The notes under the pieces were generated by a model. It ran no database searches and was not told the origin of the DNA. It was given only the letters and a program-made list of their open reading frames with translations. This document shows positions 7,350 to 15,025 of a DNA stretch of 25,908 nt, piece after piece. Both the position numbers and the translations under genes were made by a program. Source of the stretch: a virus; the IMG/VR virus record IMGVR_UViG_3300017987_000328, positions 1 through 25,908 of that record; one strand, given 5' to 3'. Every line of letters starts with the position of its first letter. Position 1 is the first letter of the stretch.

Positions 7350-7360
7350 CGGGAGACAAA

Positions 7361-8842
7361 ATGATCGAAACAGTACAGAAAGACGAAAGCCTCGGACAGA
7401 AAGAAAACCGTATTCGGCAAGCCTTCTATAACCTGGTTAACCCTCCATCCAGCACTCAGTACGTTGATATTTGGGTGCGCGAAGTCTACAGCGATTACCT
7501 AATTACTGAAACTCCTCAAGGACTCCTGAAGTATTCCTACGTTGATGCTGATACCGGCATTACCTTCTCCGAACCGATCCCGGTCGAAATCACGTTTATA
7601 GCCAAGGGAAAGGAACGGATTACATCGATACTAAAAAGTTGTTTTGCGATGTTGAGCGGCACTTCATCGCAGCAAGACCCCCCAAATAAAGGGATTGAGG
7701 ATCAGAGACTCATGACCAAAGATGTTGAGATGAAGATCTGCTCTTCAGACGAACGCATGGTTGGAGGTCTGACCCTCGTCCCTGGAGAAGTAGACTCCCA
7801 GAATGATTTCTGGAGAGCTGAAGATATTCGCAAGGTTTCCTCCGGTTTCATGGAGAAATCACAGGTAATTGACTTCATGCACACGTCACTTCCGGTTGCG
7901 ACAGTGGTTGAAAGTATGTACCTGCCCACTCCAGAGGAAGGAGGGCAAGAAAATTACACCCTCTATGACCAAGAAGCTCCGGCCGGCGCGTGGTGGCTTA
8001 CCGTAAAAGTCTACGACGACGACGCCTGGGATTTGGTTAAGAATGGCGATCTTACCGGTTTTTCGATCTTCGGGATTAAGAAATCGAAGAAAGCCAGTTC
8101 CGTTTCTAAGTCTGCTAATGGAGATTCACAAGCCGGAGCACGACTGATGGACGGCGATGAATGGGACGTTACGATGGTTTCTTTGGTTGATAAACCAGCC
8201 GTGAGTAAAGCCACGTATTACGTTGTAAAGCGAGACCACTCCGGAAGTCCTCAGTTTGTCGAATACAAAGGACGGAAGATCAGCGATGACACCCTGCTAA
8301 AGTTGCAAGACGCTTATTTCAGCATCGGTTCTCTGATTTCCTTTGCTGAAGGCGAACGGACAAAAGAAGTGTTTTCGGTAACATCTGAAAAGGAGGCAAA
8401 GAAAATGAAAACTCCGGAACAAATTGCGGTAGAGGAAGCTCAGAAGGCGGTCATTGCGGTAGAGGAAGCTCAGAAGGCTTTCGATGAAGCATCCAAGACT
8501 CTTGGGGAGGCTCAGAAAGCTGCGGGAGTGGAACCTTCTGTGCTTATCGTGGAGGACAAAGACCTGCAGGCGGATCCGATTGCCGAGGGAGTCCAGAAGG
8601 CGCTCGACGCTCTGACAGCTACCGTGAAGGATCTCGAACAGAAAGTATCTGAGATCACTGCAAAGGCAGAGGAAAAGCCGGAACTCTCGGAAGAGGTATC
8701 GAAACGGCTTGAGGATATGGATACCGTCATCAAGGCTATCGCCAGACAGTCCAATTCCATCAGCGTTGAGGACGTCAGGAAAGGCGAGGAAGGACCAACC
8801 GGGAAGCCCTCATGGGTTTCGAATGGCGGGGATAAGGGCTAG
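7361..8842 (+). CDS. XkdF-like head maturation serine protease fused to a scaffold-like domain
   Basis: This is a 493-residue protein. Residues about 125-240 fit the XkdF-type phage protease (Peptidase_S78_2-like): a GLTLVPGEVDSQND block, His174 in DFMHT, a GAWWLTVKVYDDDAW block and Ser235 in GFSIFG, the likely catalytic His and Ser. Such proteases cleave scaffold and capsid proteins during head maturation. After about residue 345 the sequence becomes Glu/Ala/Lys-rich coiled coil, typical of scaffolds, with a 10-residue tandem repeat. ATG 7361 is chosen because GGGAG precedes it and a longer frame from GTG 7208 would run through the tRNA. An internal start at 8405 is listed separately. The major capsid gene follows. 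Confidence 0.82.
   Translation: MIETVQKDESLGQKENRIRQAFYNLVNPPSSTQYVDIWVREVYSDYLITETPQGLLKYSYVDADTGITFSEPIPVEITFIAKGKERITSILKSCFAMLSGTSSQQDPPNKGIEDQRLMTKDVEMKICSSDERMVGGLTLVPGEVDSQNDFWRAEDIRKVSSGFMEKSQVIDFMHTSLPVATVVESMYLPTPEEGGQENYTLYDQEAPAGAWWLTVKVYDDDAWDLVKNGDLTGFSIFGIKKSKKASSVSKSANGDSQAGARLMDGDEWDVTMVSLVDKPAVSKATYYVVKRDHSGSPQFVEYKGRKISDDTLLKLQDAYFSIGSLISFAEGERTKEVFSVTSEKEAKKMKTPEQIAVEEAQKAVIAVEEAQKAFDEASKTLGEAQKAAGVEPSVLIVEDKDLQADPIAEGVQKALDALTATVKDLEQKVSEITAKAEEKPELSEEVSKRLEDMDTVIKAIARQSNSISVEDVRKGEEGPTGKPSWVSNGGDKG
8405..8842 (+). CDS. Nested in-frame scaffold-like protein (internal start)
   Basis: Inside the protease gene, AGGAGG at 8391-8396 sits eight bases before ATG 8405, which is in frame (Met349 of the long protein). 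Translation from here gives 145 residues of helical, Ala/Glu/Lys-rich sequence with little hydrophobic core, the usual look of a capsid scaffold. Known precedents are lambda C/Nu3 and other protease-scaffold fusions where an internal start makes free scaffold in excess. The ribosome site is as strong as those of the major capsid and tube genes. That this start is used is an inference. Confidence 0.65.
   Translation: MKTPEQIAVEEAQKAVIAVEEAQKAFDEASKTLGEAQKAAGVEPSVLIVEDKDLQADPIAEGVQKALDALTATVKDLEQKVSEITAKAEEKPELSEEVSKRLEDMDTVIKAIARQSNSISVEDVRKGEEGPTGKPSWVSNGGDKG
8423..8478 (+). repeat. In-frame 30-bp tandem repeat in the scaffold region
   Basis: A 26-base stretch beginning ATTGCGGTAGAGGAAGCTCA occurs at 8423-8448 and again at 8453-8478, offset by exactly 30 bases (10 codons). 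It encodes two copies of IAVEEAQKA. It extends a coiled coil and may be a recent duplication. Confidence 0.85.
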
Positions 8843-8872
8843 AAGCACAAAACAGTAGGAGGTACGAGAAAC

Positions 8873-9853
8873 ATGACTGACGAACAATTATTGGCCCTGG
8901 TGAAAGAGAAAATTTCCAAGGCAGCCCTGACCAGCTCGGATCTTGCCAGTGGTGGAAAGATGAATCCTGAGACCGCTGATCGATTCTTAAAGAAGGCGAT
9001 CGATACCTCGAAGATCCTGAAGGTTGCCAGAATCGAGCAGATGAAGTCTGATATTAAAAACATCGACAAGATCGGCTTCTCCGGCAGGATTATGCAGGCT
9101 GCGACGGAAGTCACCGCGCCTGAAACCACTTCAAAGCCAACCCCAAGCCGGAATCAGCTCATTGCCCAGGAAATTATCGCGGCTGTCAACGTTTCCTATC
9201 AGTGGTTCGAAGACAACATTGAAGATGAGAACTTTGTGCAAACGCTGATCGATTTGATCGGTGAACAGTCGAGTGCGGACATTGAAGAGCTGGCTTTGTA
9301 TGCCACGGCGATTCAGGACCCCGTTGTGGATGCTTATCTGGAGGTTCTCGATCACAGAGGGTGGCTGACTTTCACCAACGGCGACGATGGGTGCTACGTG
9401 CAGGACTGGTCAAGCGCGGTTCCGACCGGCGGAGTATCCGCCGTATTCAAAGACCTTCTCGCTGGTATCCCGAAGAAGTATTTCTCTGTTGGCGGAATGG
9501 CTTCATGGAGGTTCTACGTATCTTGGGAAACCGAACAGGAATACAGATCGGAACTGGCGGAACGTGCCACGATGGCCGGCGATCGCGCATTGCTCGAAGA
9601 CGTACCGGTATATTACAAAGGTGTTCCTGTAATCTGGGTACCGAAAATCGCCACAAGCGGGTCCAATGTTACCGACGGTATGCTGGCGCACCCGAAAAAC
9701 CTCATCGCCGGCTTCAAACGGGATGTTGACATGGAAACCGAGCGTGCTCCCAGGAAACGCCAGATGGAGTACACCCTGACGGCCAGACTGGATGTGGGCT
9801 TGGAAGAGTATGAGGCTCACGGCATTGCCAAGAACTTCAAATATGCTGCCTAG
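8873..9853 (+). CDS. Major capsid protein (HK97 fold, probable)
   Basis: This is a 326-residue protein directly after the protease-scaffold gene, the standard place for the major head subunit. It begins with a helical N-terminal arm of about 70 residues (candidate protease-removed delta region) and then a mixed alpha/beta core. Blocks such as RFYVSWETEQEYRSELAERA, VPVYYKGVPVIWVP and DGMLAHPKNLIAGFKRDV (about 210-300), with a C-terminal LTARLDVGLEEYEAHG segment, resemble capsid proteins in which a late beta hairpin is followed by a P-domain helix. AGGAGG precedes ATG 8873, and its leader is nearly identical to that of the tail tube gene. Confidence 0.85.
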   Translation: MTDEQLLALVKEKISKAALTSSDLASGGKMNPETADRFLKKAIDTSKILKVARIEQMKSDIKNIDKIGFSGRIMQAATEVTAPETTSKPTPSRNQLIAQEIIAAVNVSYQWFEDNIEDENFVQTLIDLIGEQSSADIEELALYATAIQDPVVDAYLEVLDHRGWLTFTNGDDGCYVQDWSSAVPTGGVSAVFKDLLAGIPKKYFSVGGMASWRFYVSWETEQEYRSELAERATMAGDRALLEDVPVYYKGVPVIWVPKIATSGSNVTDGMLAHPKNLIAGFKRDVDMETERAPRKRQMEYTLTARLDVGLEEYEAHGIAKNFKYAA

Positions 9854-9885
9854 CTGAATCCTAGCTGGACACGAAGGAGGACAAT

Positions 9886-11097
9886 ATGTCTGGTACGTAT
9901 CCTGACAATATCGGGCAAGGTGGGGCAGGATTAAAAGATCTGAAAACCTACCTTGATGAAATATGGACTGAAATCACTGCTCTCGGCGCAGCCAGCGGAG
10001 TAACGATTGCTGATGCCGGCAGCCGGTTTACAGGTGAGGATGTGGAGGCAGCTTTGCAGGAACTGGCCGGTGCAGACCGAACCAGTGAAACAGTGAAAGC
10101 CAACAAAGCCCTCATTGACACCCTAAATGCCTTGAATCCGATGGCCACCCAGGTTGCTGATCTGATTATCCAGTATAAGAAGGTCACGCTTCGGGGGGCG
10201 AACCCGACTGAAGTTGCTTTCAATGCTGCTACTGCAGCCGTGGTCGAAGGTGATAACGCGGAGACGTTCGACATCAATGATGGCCAGACGTTTATTGCCA
10301 ACATCGATGGTGGTGGAGCTGAGACGGCCACATTCAATGGGGCTGCAGCCACGTTCGATGGTGGGGCAACCGCATCGACTGATATCTCCGGAGGACCAGA
10401 CACGAAGCTCAGTATTGCGGTAGATGCTGATGTTGATACTCCGAGCTACCACGAAATTGAGCTGACCATCGCTGGAAAGAATACCGGCAACCTGATTGCC
10501 GCCGAAATTCAGACCAAGGTTCAGGCTCTCGGCGGAATCTATGCCAGTGTGACCTGCGTATTCAGCGTGAATAAGTACGTTGTTACCAGCGGATCTGCCG
10601 GCACCGGCTCGAAAGTTCGGTTCGGATACCCTGCGGATCATTCCCTGGCGGAAGAGCTGCAACTGAATGCTGACGATGGCAGTCCGACCGATGGAACCGG
10701 CGATGCTGTCGATATTACCGCGTACACTGCCGACGAGGTTGTGACCTGCATCAATGGTGATCTCACCGGAACGCCGGCCAGTAAAGACGGAAGCGATAAG
10801 ATCGTCATTACGTCGCCGACAACCGGAACCAGCTCGACAATCGCCATTGGTAGTGGTACCGCAAACACAGCTCTTGGGTTTACCAATAGTGAAACTGATT
10901 CAGGGGCTCTCGGTGCCGGCCTCTCGGAAATGGGCGACACGAGCTACCTGGTCTTCCTTGCGTTGGACGATGCAAGTGATCAATCCGCCCGAGGGCTCAC
11001 TGTTAAAAATAAAGCCACGACCGGTTTTGATATCTATTGCGAGACTGCGGGAGCGACGGACGATGTGAGTGTGCTGGTAATTGGAGCAAAGGCTTAG
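9886..11097 (+). CDS. Probable head decoration/fibre protein
   Basis: This 403-residue protein follows the capsid gene and precedes a strong terminator. It is rich in Gly, Ala, Thr and Asp, with almost no Cys. The N-terminal ~80 residues are helical and include FTGEDVEAALQELAG, a motif common at the start of phage fibre-like and structural proteins. The rest is beta-rich with repeated units: DGQTFIANIDGGGAETATF, and later DKIVITSPTTGTSSTIAIGS leading to TANTALGF. Such units occur in surface-exposed phage structural domains. The ribosome site is AAGGAGG before ATG 9886. A capsid decoration or head-fibre role is inferred from position and composition. Confidence 0.6.
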   Translation: MSGTYPDNIGQGGAGLKDLKTYLDEIWTEITALGAASGVTIADAGSRFTGEDVEAALQELAGADRTSETVKANKALIDTLNALNPMATQVADLIIQYKKVTLRGANPTEVAFNAATAAVVEGDNAETFDINDGQTFIANIDGGGAETATFNGAAATFDGGATASTDISGGPDTKLSIAVDADVDTPSYHEIELTIAGKNTGNLIAAEIQTKVQALGGIYASVTCVFSVNKYVVTSGSAGTGSKVRFGYPADHSLAEELQLNADDGSPTDGTGDAVDITAYTADEVVTCINGDLTGTPASKDGSDKIVITSPTTGTSSTIAIGSGTANTALGFTNSETDSGALGAGLSEMGDTSYLVFLALDDASDQSARGLTVKNKATTGFDIYCETAGATDDVSVLVIGAKA

Positions 11098-11123
11098 AGG
11101 AAACCTGCTAAATTCAGAAACCG

Positions 11124-11162
11124 AGGGCTGGCTAGGTAGTGGGTACCTAAGCCAGCCCTTTT
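11124..11162 (+). terminator. Strong rho-independent terminator between head and tail genes
   Basis: AGGGCTGGCT (11124-11133) pairs with AGCCAGCCCT (11150-11159). The stem extends inward through AGGTA/TACCT with one bulged A, closing on the loop GTGGG, and TTTT ends it. It follows the decoration gene by about 25 bases and would keep head transcripts from running fully into tail genes. Confidence 0.88.
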
Positions 11163-11178
11163 GAGTAAAGGGGTCGAT

Positions 11179-11532
11179 ATGCCGTCAATGAAAGACCAGT
11201 TGGAAAAAGCTTTTAACCAGATCGATCAAATGGCAGGTCATGTCGCGGCAATCCCGTATATACAAAAAGACCTCGAAGAGAATGCGAAAAATATCCAAAC
11301 TCTCTTCGGGCAAACCAGGGCACTTGATAAGGCAGTAGCAGCACAGCAAGCGACATGCAAAGCAAGACACAACGGGAACGGATCGAAACCAGATCCGGTC
11401 GAACCTGAGTGTAACAATCGAGTGGAATTCTCGGTTCGAATCCCATTCTCGGGCAAACAGGTTGCGACGGGATTCGCAACATTGTCGGCGTTGATCATTC
11501 TCGTCTCGACGCTGGCTACAGTTCTTAGTTAG
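11179..11532 (+). CDS. Membrane-anchored coiled-coil protein
   Basis: This is a 117-residue protein. About residues 5-60 form a heptad-rich helix (QLEKAFNQIDQMAGHV, later KNIQTLFGQTRALDKAV). A short polar linker with two Cys follows, and then a single C-terminal membrane segment of about 20 residues (GFATLSALIILVSTLATVL). The layout resembles XhlA-type or other phage tail-anchored membrane proteins, some of which act with holins, but no family can be fixed. ATG 11179 is chosen over the in-frame TTG 11161, which lies in the terminator T-run; AGGGG is its weak ribosome site. It is the first gene after the terminator. Confidence 0.7.
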   Translation: MPSMKDQLEKAFNQIDQMAGHVAAIPYIQKDLEENAKNIQTLFGQTRALDKAVAAQQATCKARHNGNGSKPDPVEPECNNRVEFSVRIPFSGKQVATGFATLSALIILVSTLATVLS

Positions 11533-11544
11533 GAGGTAGTGGCT

Positions 11545-12063
11545 ATGAATCTGAAGGATTTAATCAGGGCGCTTAGACCGAAAATGATCGCGAGGCCGGT
11601 GGCAAACGCGCTTACTTCTACCGGAGAACAGCTCTCCACGAGTTATCAGCAAACCAACAGCGATACAAAGGAAGAGTCTCTGTACGAACACCATGAGTCG
11701 ATCGATGGAGTGATTGACGGAAAGGAGACGGACGGACGAGTTTTCATCGTTGCCTCAGTGTACGTGGAAGATCCGGAGGATAACGCAGACAATCTTGATT
11801 GGTGTCCGATCATCCGAAACGAAGGGGAATCGACCTGGGAATACCCGCTTCTCAAAACGGGCGAGGCTCCAAACATGAGAACGATTTCGGCGGTTGGCAG
11901 TGGAGGCCATTACGATACGTGCGTTGGATGGATGGCCACGACAGCCGGATTCAATAATACCAACTTCGAGATCGGAGTTCGATCGGAATCAGGCAATAGC
12001 GATACTAAAATTTACCTGACTGAAGCCACAGTCGTCGAAGCATACTACGTACCGCAATCATAA
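11545..12063 (+). CDS. Hypothetical structural protein
   Basis: This is a 172-residue protein of unknown function. The N-terminal 40 residues are basic and helical (LIRALRPKMIARPVANAL). The rest is acidic and beta-rich, with a WMATTAGFNNTNFEIGVRSE region near the end and no membrane segment. AGGAGG at 11531-11536 is eight bases before ATG 11545, which favours it over GTG 11539. It sits between the membrane protein and another unknown gene in the head-tail junction block, so a virion or accessory role is possible. Confidence 0.65.
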   Translation: MNLKDLIRALRPKMIARPVANALTSTGEQLSTSYQQTNSDTKEESLYEHHESIDGVIDGKETDGRVFIVASVYVEDPEDNADNLDWCPIIRNEGESTWEYPLLKTGEAPNMRTISAVGSGGHYDTCVGWMATTAGFNNTNFEIGVRSESGNSDTKIYLTEATVVEAYYVPQS

Positions 12064-12078
12064 CGAAGGAATAAAGTT

Positions 12079-12810
12079 TTGAAGAATCGAGACTGGTTGG
12101 AATTCGAAAGCTATTTGAGATCGGAGATCGGAGGTATAGCCTTCTGGCTTCCTCTATCGAAGATGCCTCAAATAATCAATATGAGTGACACAGTTTCTAT
12201 TCCTTCGAGAGATCCGCATCGTTTGCCGTTTGTTGCTCTCGCATCCCCTGATTATATTCCTCTTGGGATGCTGTGTGAGGGCGAGGAAGATGCTATAGGG
12301 GTTATAGAGGGAGGTGCTGGAACCTGGCAAGGGCTTGATTTCGACGATGAAAAGGGAGTAACGATCATTTCCTGGATGAATCCATACAGTACAGCTTTGG
12401 TGGGACTTGGGGTGTATTTCTTTACGCTGTTAAATAAATATTTAGCGATTGTTTTTACGGTTGATAGTAGCCATTTAGCGTTTTATACGAAGACCCCTGC
12501 GGGAGACAGTACAACTGCGATGGATCTGTCTAGTTATTGGGAAGAAAAGACATCTCTGAAGGTTTTTGGAGCCACCTGCAAAAATGGTGAAGCAAAATTA
12601 CTACTTGGCGATATCGAAGCTCCTGATTATGAAGAGAAAGAGACTCATGCGTTTCCTGTGTGGGGGGCCATGGCAAAGAATCTAGTTATAGGAGTCAGTC
12701 TGACCGGTAATACAGGGACTTTTGCGTTAGCAGCAACGCTCGTTATAGATCACGCGCTATCAATTCAACACATGGCTGAGATCGGGCGTCTAGGGAAAGA
12801 GGTCTTATGA
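12079..12810 (+). CDS. Hypothetical beta-rich protein, AT-rich gene (TTG start)
   Basis: This is a 243-residue protein I cannot place. GAAGGA at 12065-12070 lies eight bases before TTG 12079, and no ATG in the first 30 codons has a better site. The middle (GTWQGLDFDDEKGVTIISWMN, then LAFYTKTPAGD) has a rhythm reminiscent of concanavalin-like lectin domains, at low confidence. One 60-base line of it (12421-12480) is 32% GC by hand count, well below neighbouring structural genes, which hints at separate acquisition. The stop overlaps the next start by four bases. Confidence 0.6.
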   Translation: MKNRDWLEFESYLRSEIGGIAFWLPLSKMPQIINMSDTVSIPSRDPHRLPFVALASPDYIPLGMLCEGEEDAIGVIEGGAGTWQGLDFDDEKGVTIISWMNPYSTALVGLGVYFFTLLNKYLAIVFTVDSSHLAFYTKTPAGDSTTAMDLSSYWEEKTSLKVFGATCKNGEAKLLLGDIEAPDYEEKETHAFPVWGAMAKNLVIGVSLTGNTGTFALAATLVIDHALSIQHMAEIGRLGKEVL

Positions 12811-13349
12811 TCGAGGTAGTAATAATTAGCGTCATGGTGCCAATGAGTCAAGTTAAGGACAGCAAGTCTGACTTGGACAAGATGGGTGAGTTGGTTAAAC
12901 AGATAGCCGATATAGCTCCGAAGTCGTTTGTCGATTGGGGACGTGATTATTCAGCCGCTCGATGGGATGTGTGCACACTTCCCGCTATTTCAGGGTATAA
13001 CGCCGAGTTCCATTTCGATGATAAATCCAGAATTGAAGCCGAACCGTTGTTGGAAGAACTGTTGGTTTTATATACCGCAATGATCCCTCGGATGGTCGGT
13101 GGCGAGGAAGGACCTCTGGATGTCCAGTTCATCCCAGGGCTGGCAAGAAAAGCCGGATACTACGGGCCACCAACTCCTAAGACGTATCGGTTTGAAACCA
13201 GAATTAGCGGGAAGGATGACCGCAAGCAAGGCACTCCCTGGTTCAATGTTGCGAATCACCGAACTTACCACGAGATTGCCGAGGCAGCATGGAGCCGGTG
13301 CGGAGTTGCGATTGAAAAGGCAGTCAAGGACGGTATTACGGAGTTATAG
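12807..13349 (+). CDS. Hypothetical protein in the head-tail block
   Basis: This is a 180-residue protein, start overlapping the upstream stop (ATGA), stop directly before the connector gene. It begins with a hydrophobic strand (VVIISVMVPM) and has mixed alpha/beta sequence with a PFxxGxARKAGYYGPP-like loop and a C-terminal helix. It has no Cys-rich motif and only one short hydrophobic stretch. Tight coupling on both sides suggests co-expression with the connector genes. I do not recognise the family. Confidence 0.65.
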   Translation: MIEVVIISVMVPMSQVKDSKSDLDKMGELVKQIADIAPKSFVDWGRDYSAARWDVCTLPAISGYNAEFHFDDKSRIEAEPLLEELLVLYTAMIPRMVGGEEGPLDVQFIPGLARKAGYYGPPTPKTYRFETRISGKDDRKQGTPWFNVANHRTYHEIAEAAWSRCGVAIEKAVKDGITEL

Positions 13350-13955
13350 ATGACACGCGCATATATCACTAAAGCAGATGCCAAGCTTCTCGTTGGATTG
13401 GCTGAGGCCGATACGAAGTGGGATACCCATATCGATAGCATGATCGAAGCTGTTTGTCATGCTGTAGATCTTGCCTGCAAGCGGACATTTGTAGTCAGTG
13501 TTGATGAATCCGAAATCAGATACTTCCACACCGAGGCCGGGAGGAAAATGCTGTCAGTCGATGATATCCGGACGTTGGCAAAGCTCGAATGGGACTATGC
13601 CGGCGATGGTACGTTTTCAGTGGAGTTGGTCGAGAATACCGATTTCATCCTGGAGCCGATGAACGAGACCCCGAAGAAATGGATCACGCTATTACCGGAT
13701 GGAAAGATCGCAAAGTTCGTGCAGCAATACAGGGCGATCAAGGCTACCGCGCTTTGGGGATATGGATCTGAGGTGCCGGATGCAGTGAAGCAGGCTTGCA
13801 AGATGATTGTTACCCGACTTTACAAACGGAAGGACACGTCGTTTGCGACCATGATTTCCTCGACCGTTTTCGATGGCGTGGAGATTTACCGGGGACTGGA
13901 TCCGGACGTCTCCATGTTGCTTGTGCCGGTGAAACGACGGAGGTTGATCCTGTGA
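13350..13955 (+). CDS. Head-tail connector protein (gp6/gp15-like)
   Basis: This is a 201-residue protein. The N-terminal helical bundle (ITKADAKLLVGLAEADTKWD, then IDSMIEAVCHAVDLACKR) is typical of the adaptor that docks under the portal (HK97 gp6, SPP1 gp15 family). The middle has short strands, and a C-terminal helix VPDAVKQACKMIVTRLYKRKD with a GLDP segment near the end matches the usual ending. It is followed by gp10-like and tail-terminator genes, the standard order. The stop TGA overlaps the GTG start of the next gene. Confidence 0.78.
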   Translation: MTRAYITKADAKLLVGLAEADTKWDTHIDSMIEAVCHAVDLACKRTFVVSVDESEIRYFHTEAGRKMLSVDDIRTLAKLEWDYAGDGTFSVELVENTDFILEPMNETPKKWITLLPDGKIAKFVQQYRAIKATALWGYGSEVPDAVKQACKMIVTRLYKRKDTSFATMISSTVFDGVEIYRGLDPDVSMLLVPVKRRRLIL

Positions 13956-14419
13956 GGATAGAGTTGGAAGGTCTGGACGAATTCCAGAAGAAGATCAATC
14001 CGACGACTCTGCTTGGGCCTGCATTCAGAAGGTCTCACGAACAGTCGATCACCTTACTGGAAGGTGCCACCAAAGCCGGCACTCCGGTCGATACGGGGAC
14101 AGCACGAAGAGATATCTCTCACGCTACCGATACCGCATCGATACCCTTGTGGAGCCAGGTGGGAGGTAATGTTAAATACTTGCCACCTCTGGAATACGGG
14201 CGAAAGCCTGGGAACCCCCCGAGAGTGGAATATCTTAAACCGTGGGCAAAGCGGAAAGGTATTCCGGAAGAGGCTTTATTTGCCATTGTCCGATCGATTG
14301 CCAGGAAAGGGACCAAAGGCCGGTTCATGTTCAAGAAAGCCTTCGAACGCAATGTCGAGAATGTTAAGAGAATATTCGACCACAATCTCAAACAGGTCGA
14401 GAAGGATTTTCACCGATGA
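13952..14419 (+). CDS. HK97 gp10-like head-tail joining protein
   Basis: This is a 155-residue protein. It starts at GTG 13952, overlapping the connector stop, which gives MRIELEGLDEFQKKI, the typical beginning of this family. TPVDTGTARRDIS (about 46-58) and a YLPPLEYGRKPG segment are the conserved DTG and EYG landmarks. The C-terminus is a long helix. Family members act at the neck between head and tail. A longer frame upstream only reads antiparallel shadow of the connector gene, so GTG is preferred. The stop overlaps the next start (ATGA). Confidence 0.82.
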   Translation: MRIELEGLDEFQKKINPTTLLGPAFRRSHEQSITLLEGATKAGTPVDTGTARRDISHATDTASIPLWSQVGGNVKYLPPLEYGRKPGNPPRVEYLKPWAKRKGIPEEALFAIVRSIARKGTKGRFMFKKAFERNVENVKRIFDHNLKQVEKDFHR

Positions 14420-14847
14420 CGGATCCGACGATTAAGGAAATGGGCGAAAAGCTGCGAGACACCTTCAAGGCGATCGAAAGTATTACTTATGGCTTTGCTC
14501 CGCATGAGATTCCGGAGACGCTTCCGGATACGCCGTGTTTCGTCATCTTCCTGGGAGACGTTAAATATCCCGAGAACGACGTAGCCCACCGGCTGAAAAT
14601 TACCTTCAAAGTGCAGTTATTTGTAGTCAGGGGGGATCAACCGACGGCACTGGCCACAATCCTGAAATATATCGAACGCACCGGCGATGATTCGTTCGAA
14701 GCAGCCCTGCAGGGCAATTACAGACTCGATGGCAAAGTTGATTGGGCTAAGATCACAGCCAATTCAGGCCAGAGCAGTCTTTCATGGGGGGAAGCCCCAT
14801 ATCTCGGAACGGAGTTTGAGGTACAATGTACAGCTCGTTACACATAG
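14416..14847 (+). CDS. Probable tail terminator protein
   Basis: This is a 143-residue protein. Position after the gp10-like gene and before the tail tube is where siphophages keep the tail terminator, the ring that stops tube growth and joins the head. The sequence fits: an N-terminal helix (IKEMGEKLRDTFKAI), a VIFLGDV strand, LKITFKVQLFVV beta strand, a helix near ALATILKYIERTG and a final YLGTEFEVQCTARY strand. No catalytic motif is expected. It starts with a four-base overlap. Confidence 0.68.
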   Translation: MTDPTIKEMGEKLRDTFKAIESITYGFAPHEIPETLPDTPCFVIFLGDVKYPENDVAHRLKITFKVQLFVVRGDQPTALATILKYIERTGDDSFEAALQGNYRLDGKVDWAKITANSGQSSLSWGEAPYLGTEFEVQCTARYT

Positions 14848-14856
14848 GAGAGCCCA

Positions 14857-15015
14857 ATGGCGACGTTCCTAAAAGTAACACTCATGATGATGGTGGAGGA
14901 TGCCATGTGGTATGGAGCAGGAAGGTTCGGCAACATGCCGACCTGGGTGGTCGTAATTATTTGGGTTGTAGTTGCCGTTGTATTTACTAAGTGGATACGA
15001 CGAGGAAAAACATAG
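14857..15015 (+). CDS. Small single-pass membrane protein (52 aa)
   Basis: AGGAG lies five to nine bases before ATG 14857 and the frame closes at TAG 15013-15015. The 52-residue product has an N-terminal half with an amphipathic stretch and a membrane helix at about 29-46 (TWVVVIIWVVVAVVFTKW), then the basic end IRRGKT. The positive end suggests that the C-terminus stays in the cytoplasm. It fills the gap between the tail terminator and zinc-finger genes exactly. Single-pass phage proteins of this kind include holins, superinfection-exclusion proteins and inhibitors, and no choice can be made. Confidence 0.68.
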   Translation: MATFLKVTLMMMVEDAMWYGAGRFGNMPTWVVVIIWVVVAVVFTKWIRRGKT

Positions 15016-15025
15016 GAGGGTTGAC

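Noticed and set aside
7208-7360. Upstream extension of the protease frame from GTG 7208
   Set aside because: It reads through a tRNA and a terminator stem, and the 51 residues have no protein-like pattern; GGGAG before ATG 7361 fits better.
13796-13951. Upstream extension of the gp10-like frame
   Set aside because: It overlaps the connector gene in another frame; the GTG at 13952 gives a classical family N-terminus.
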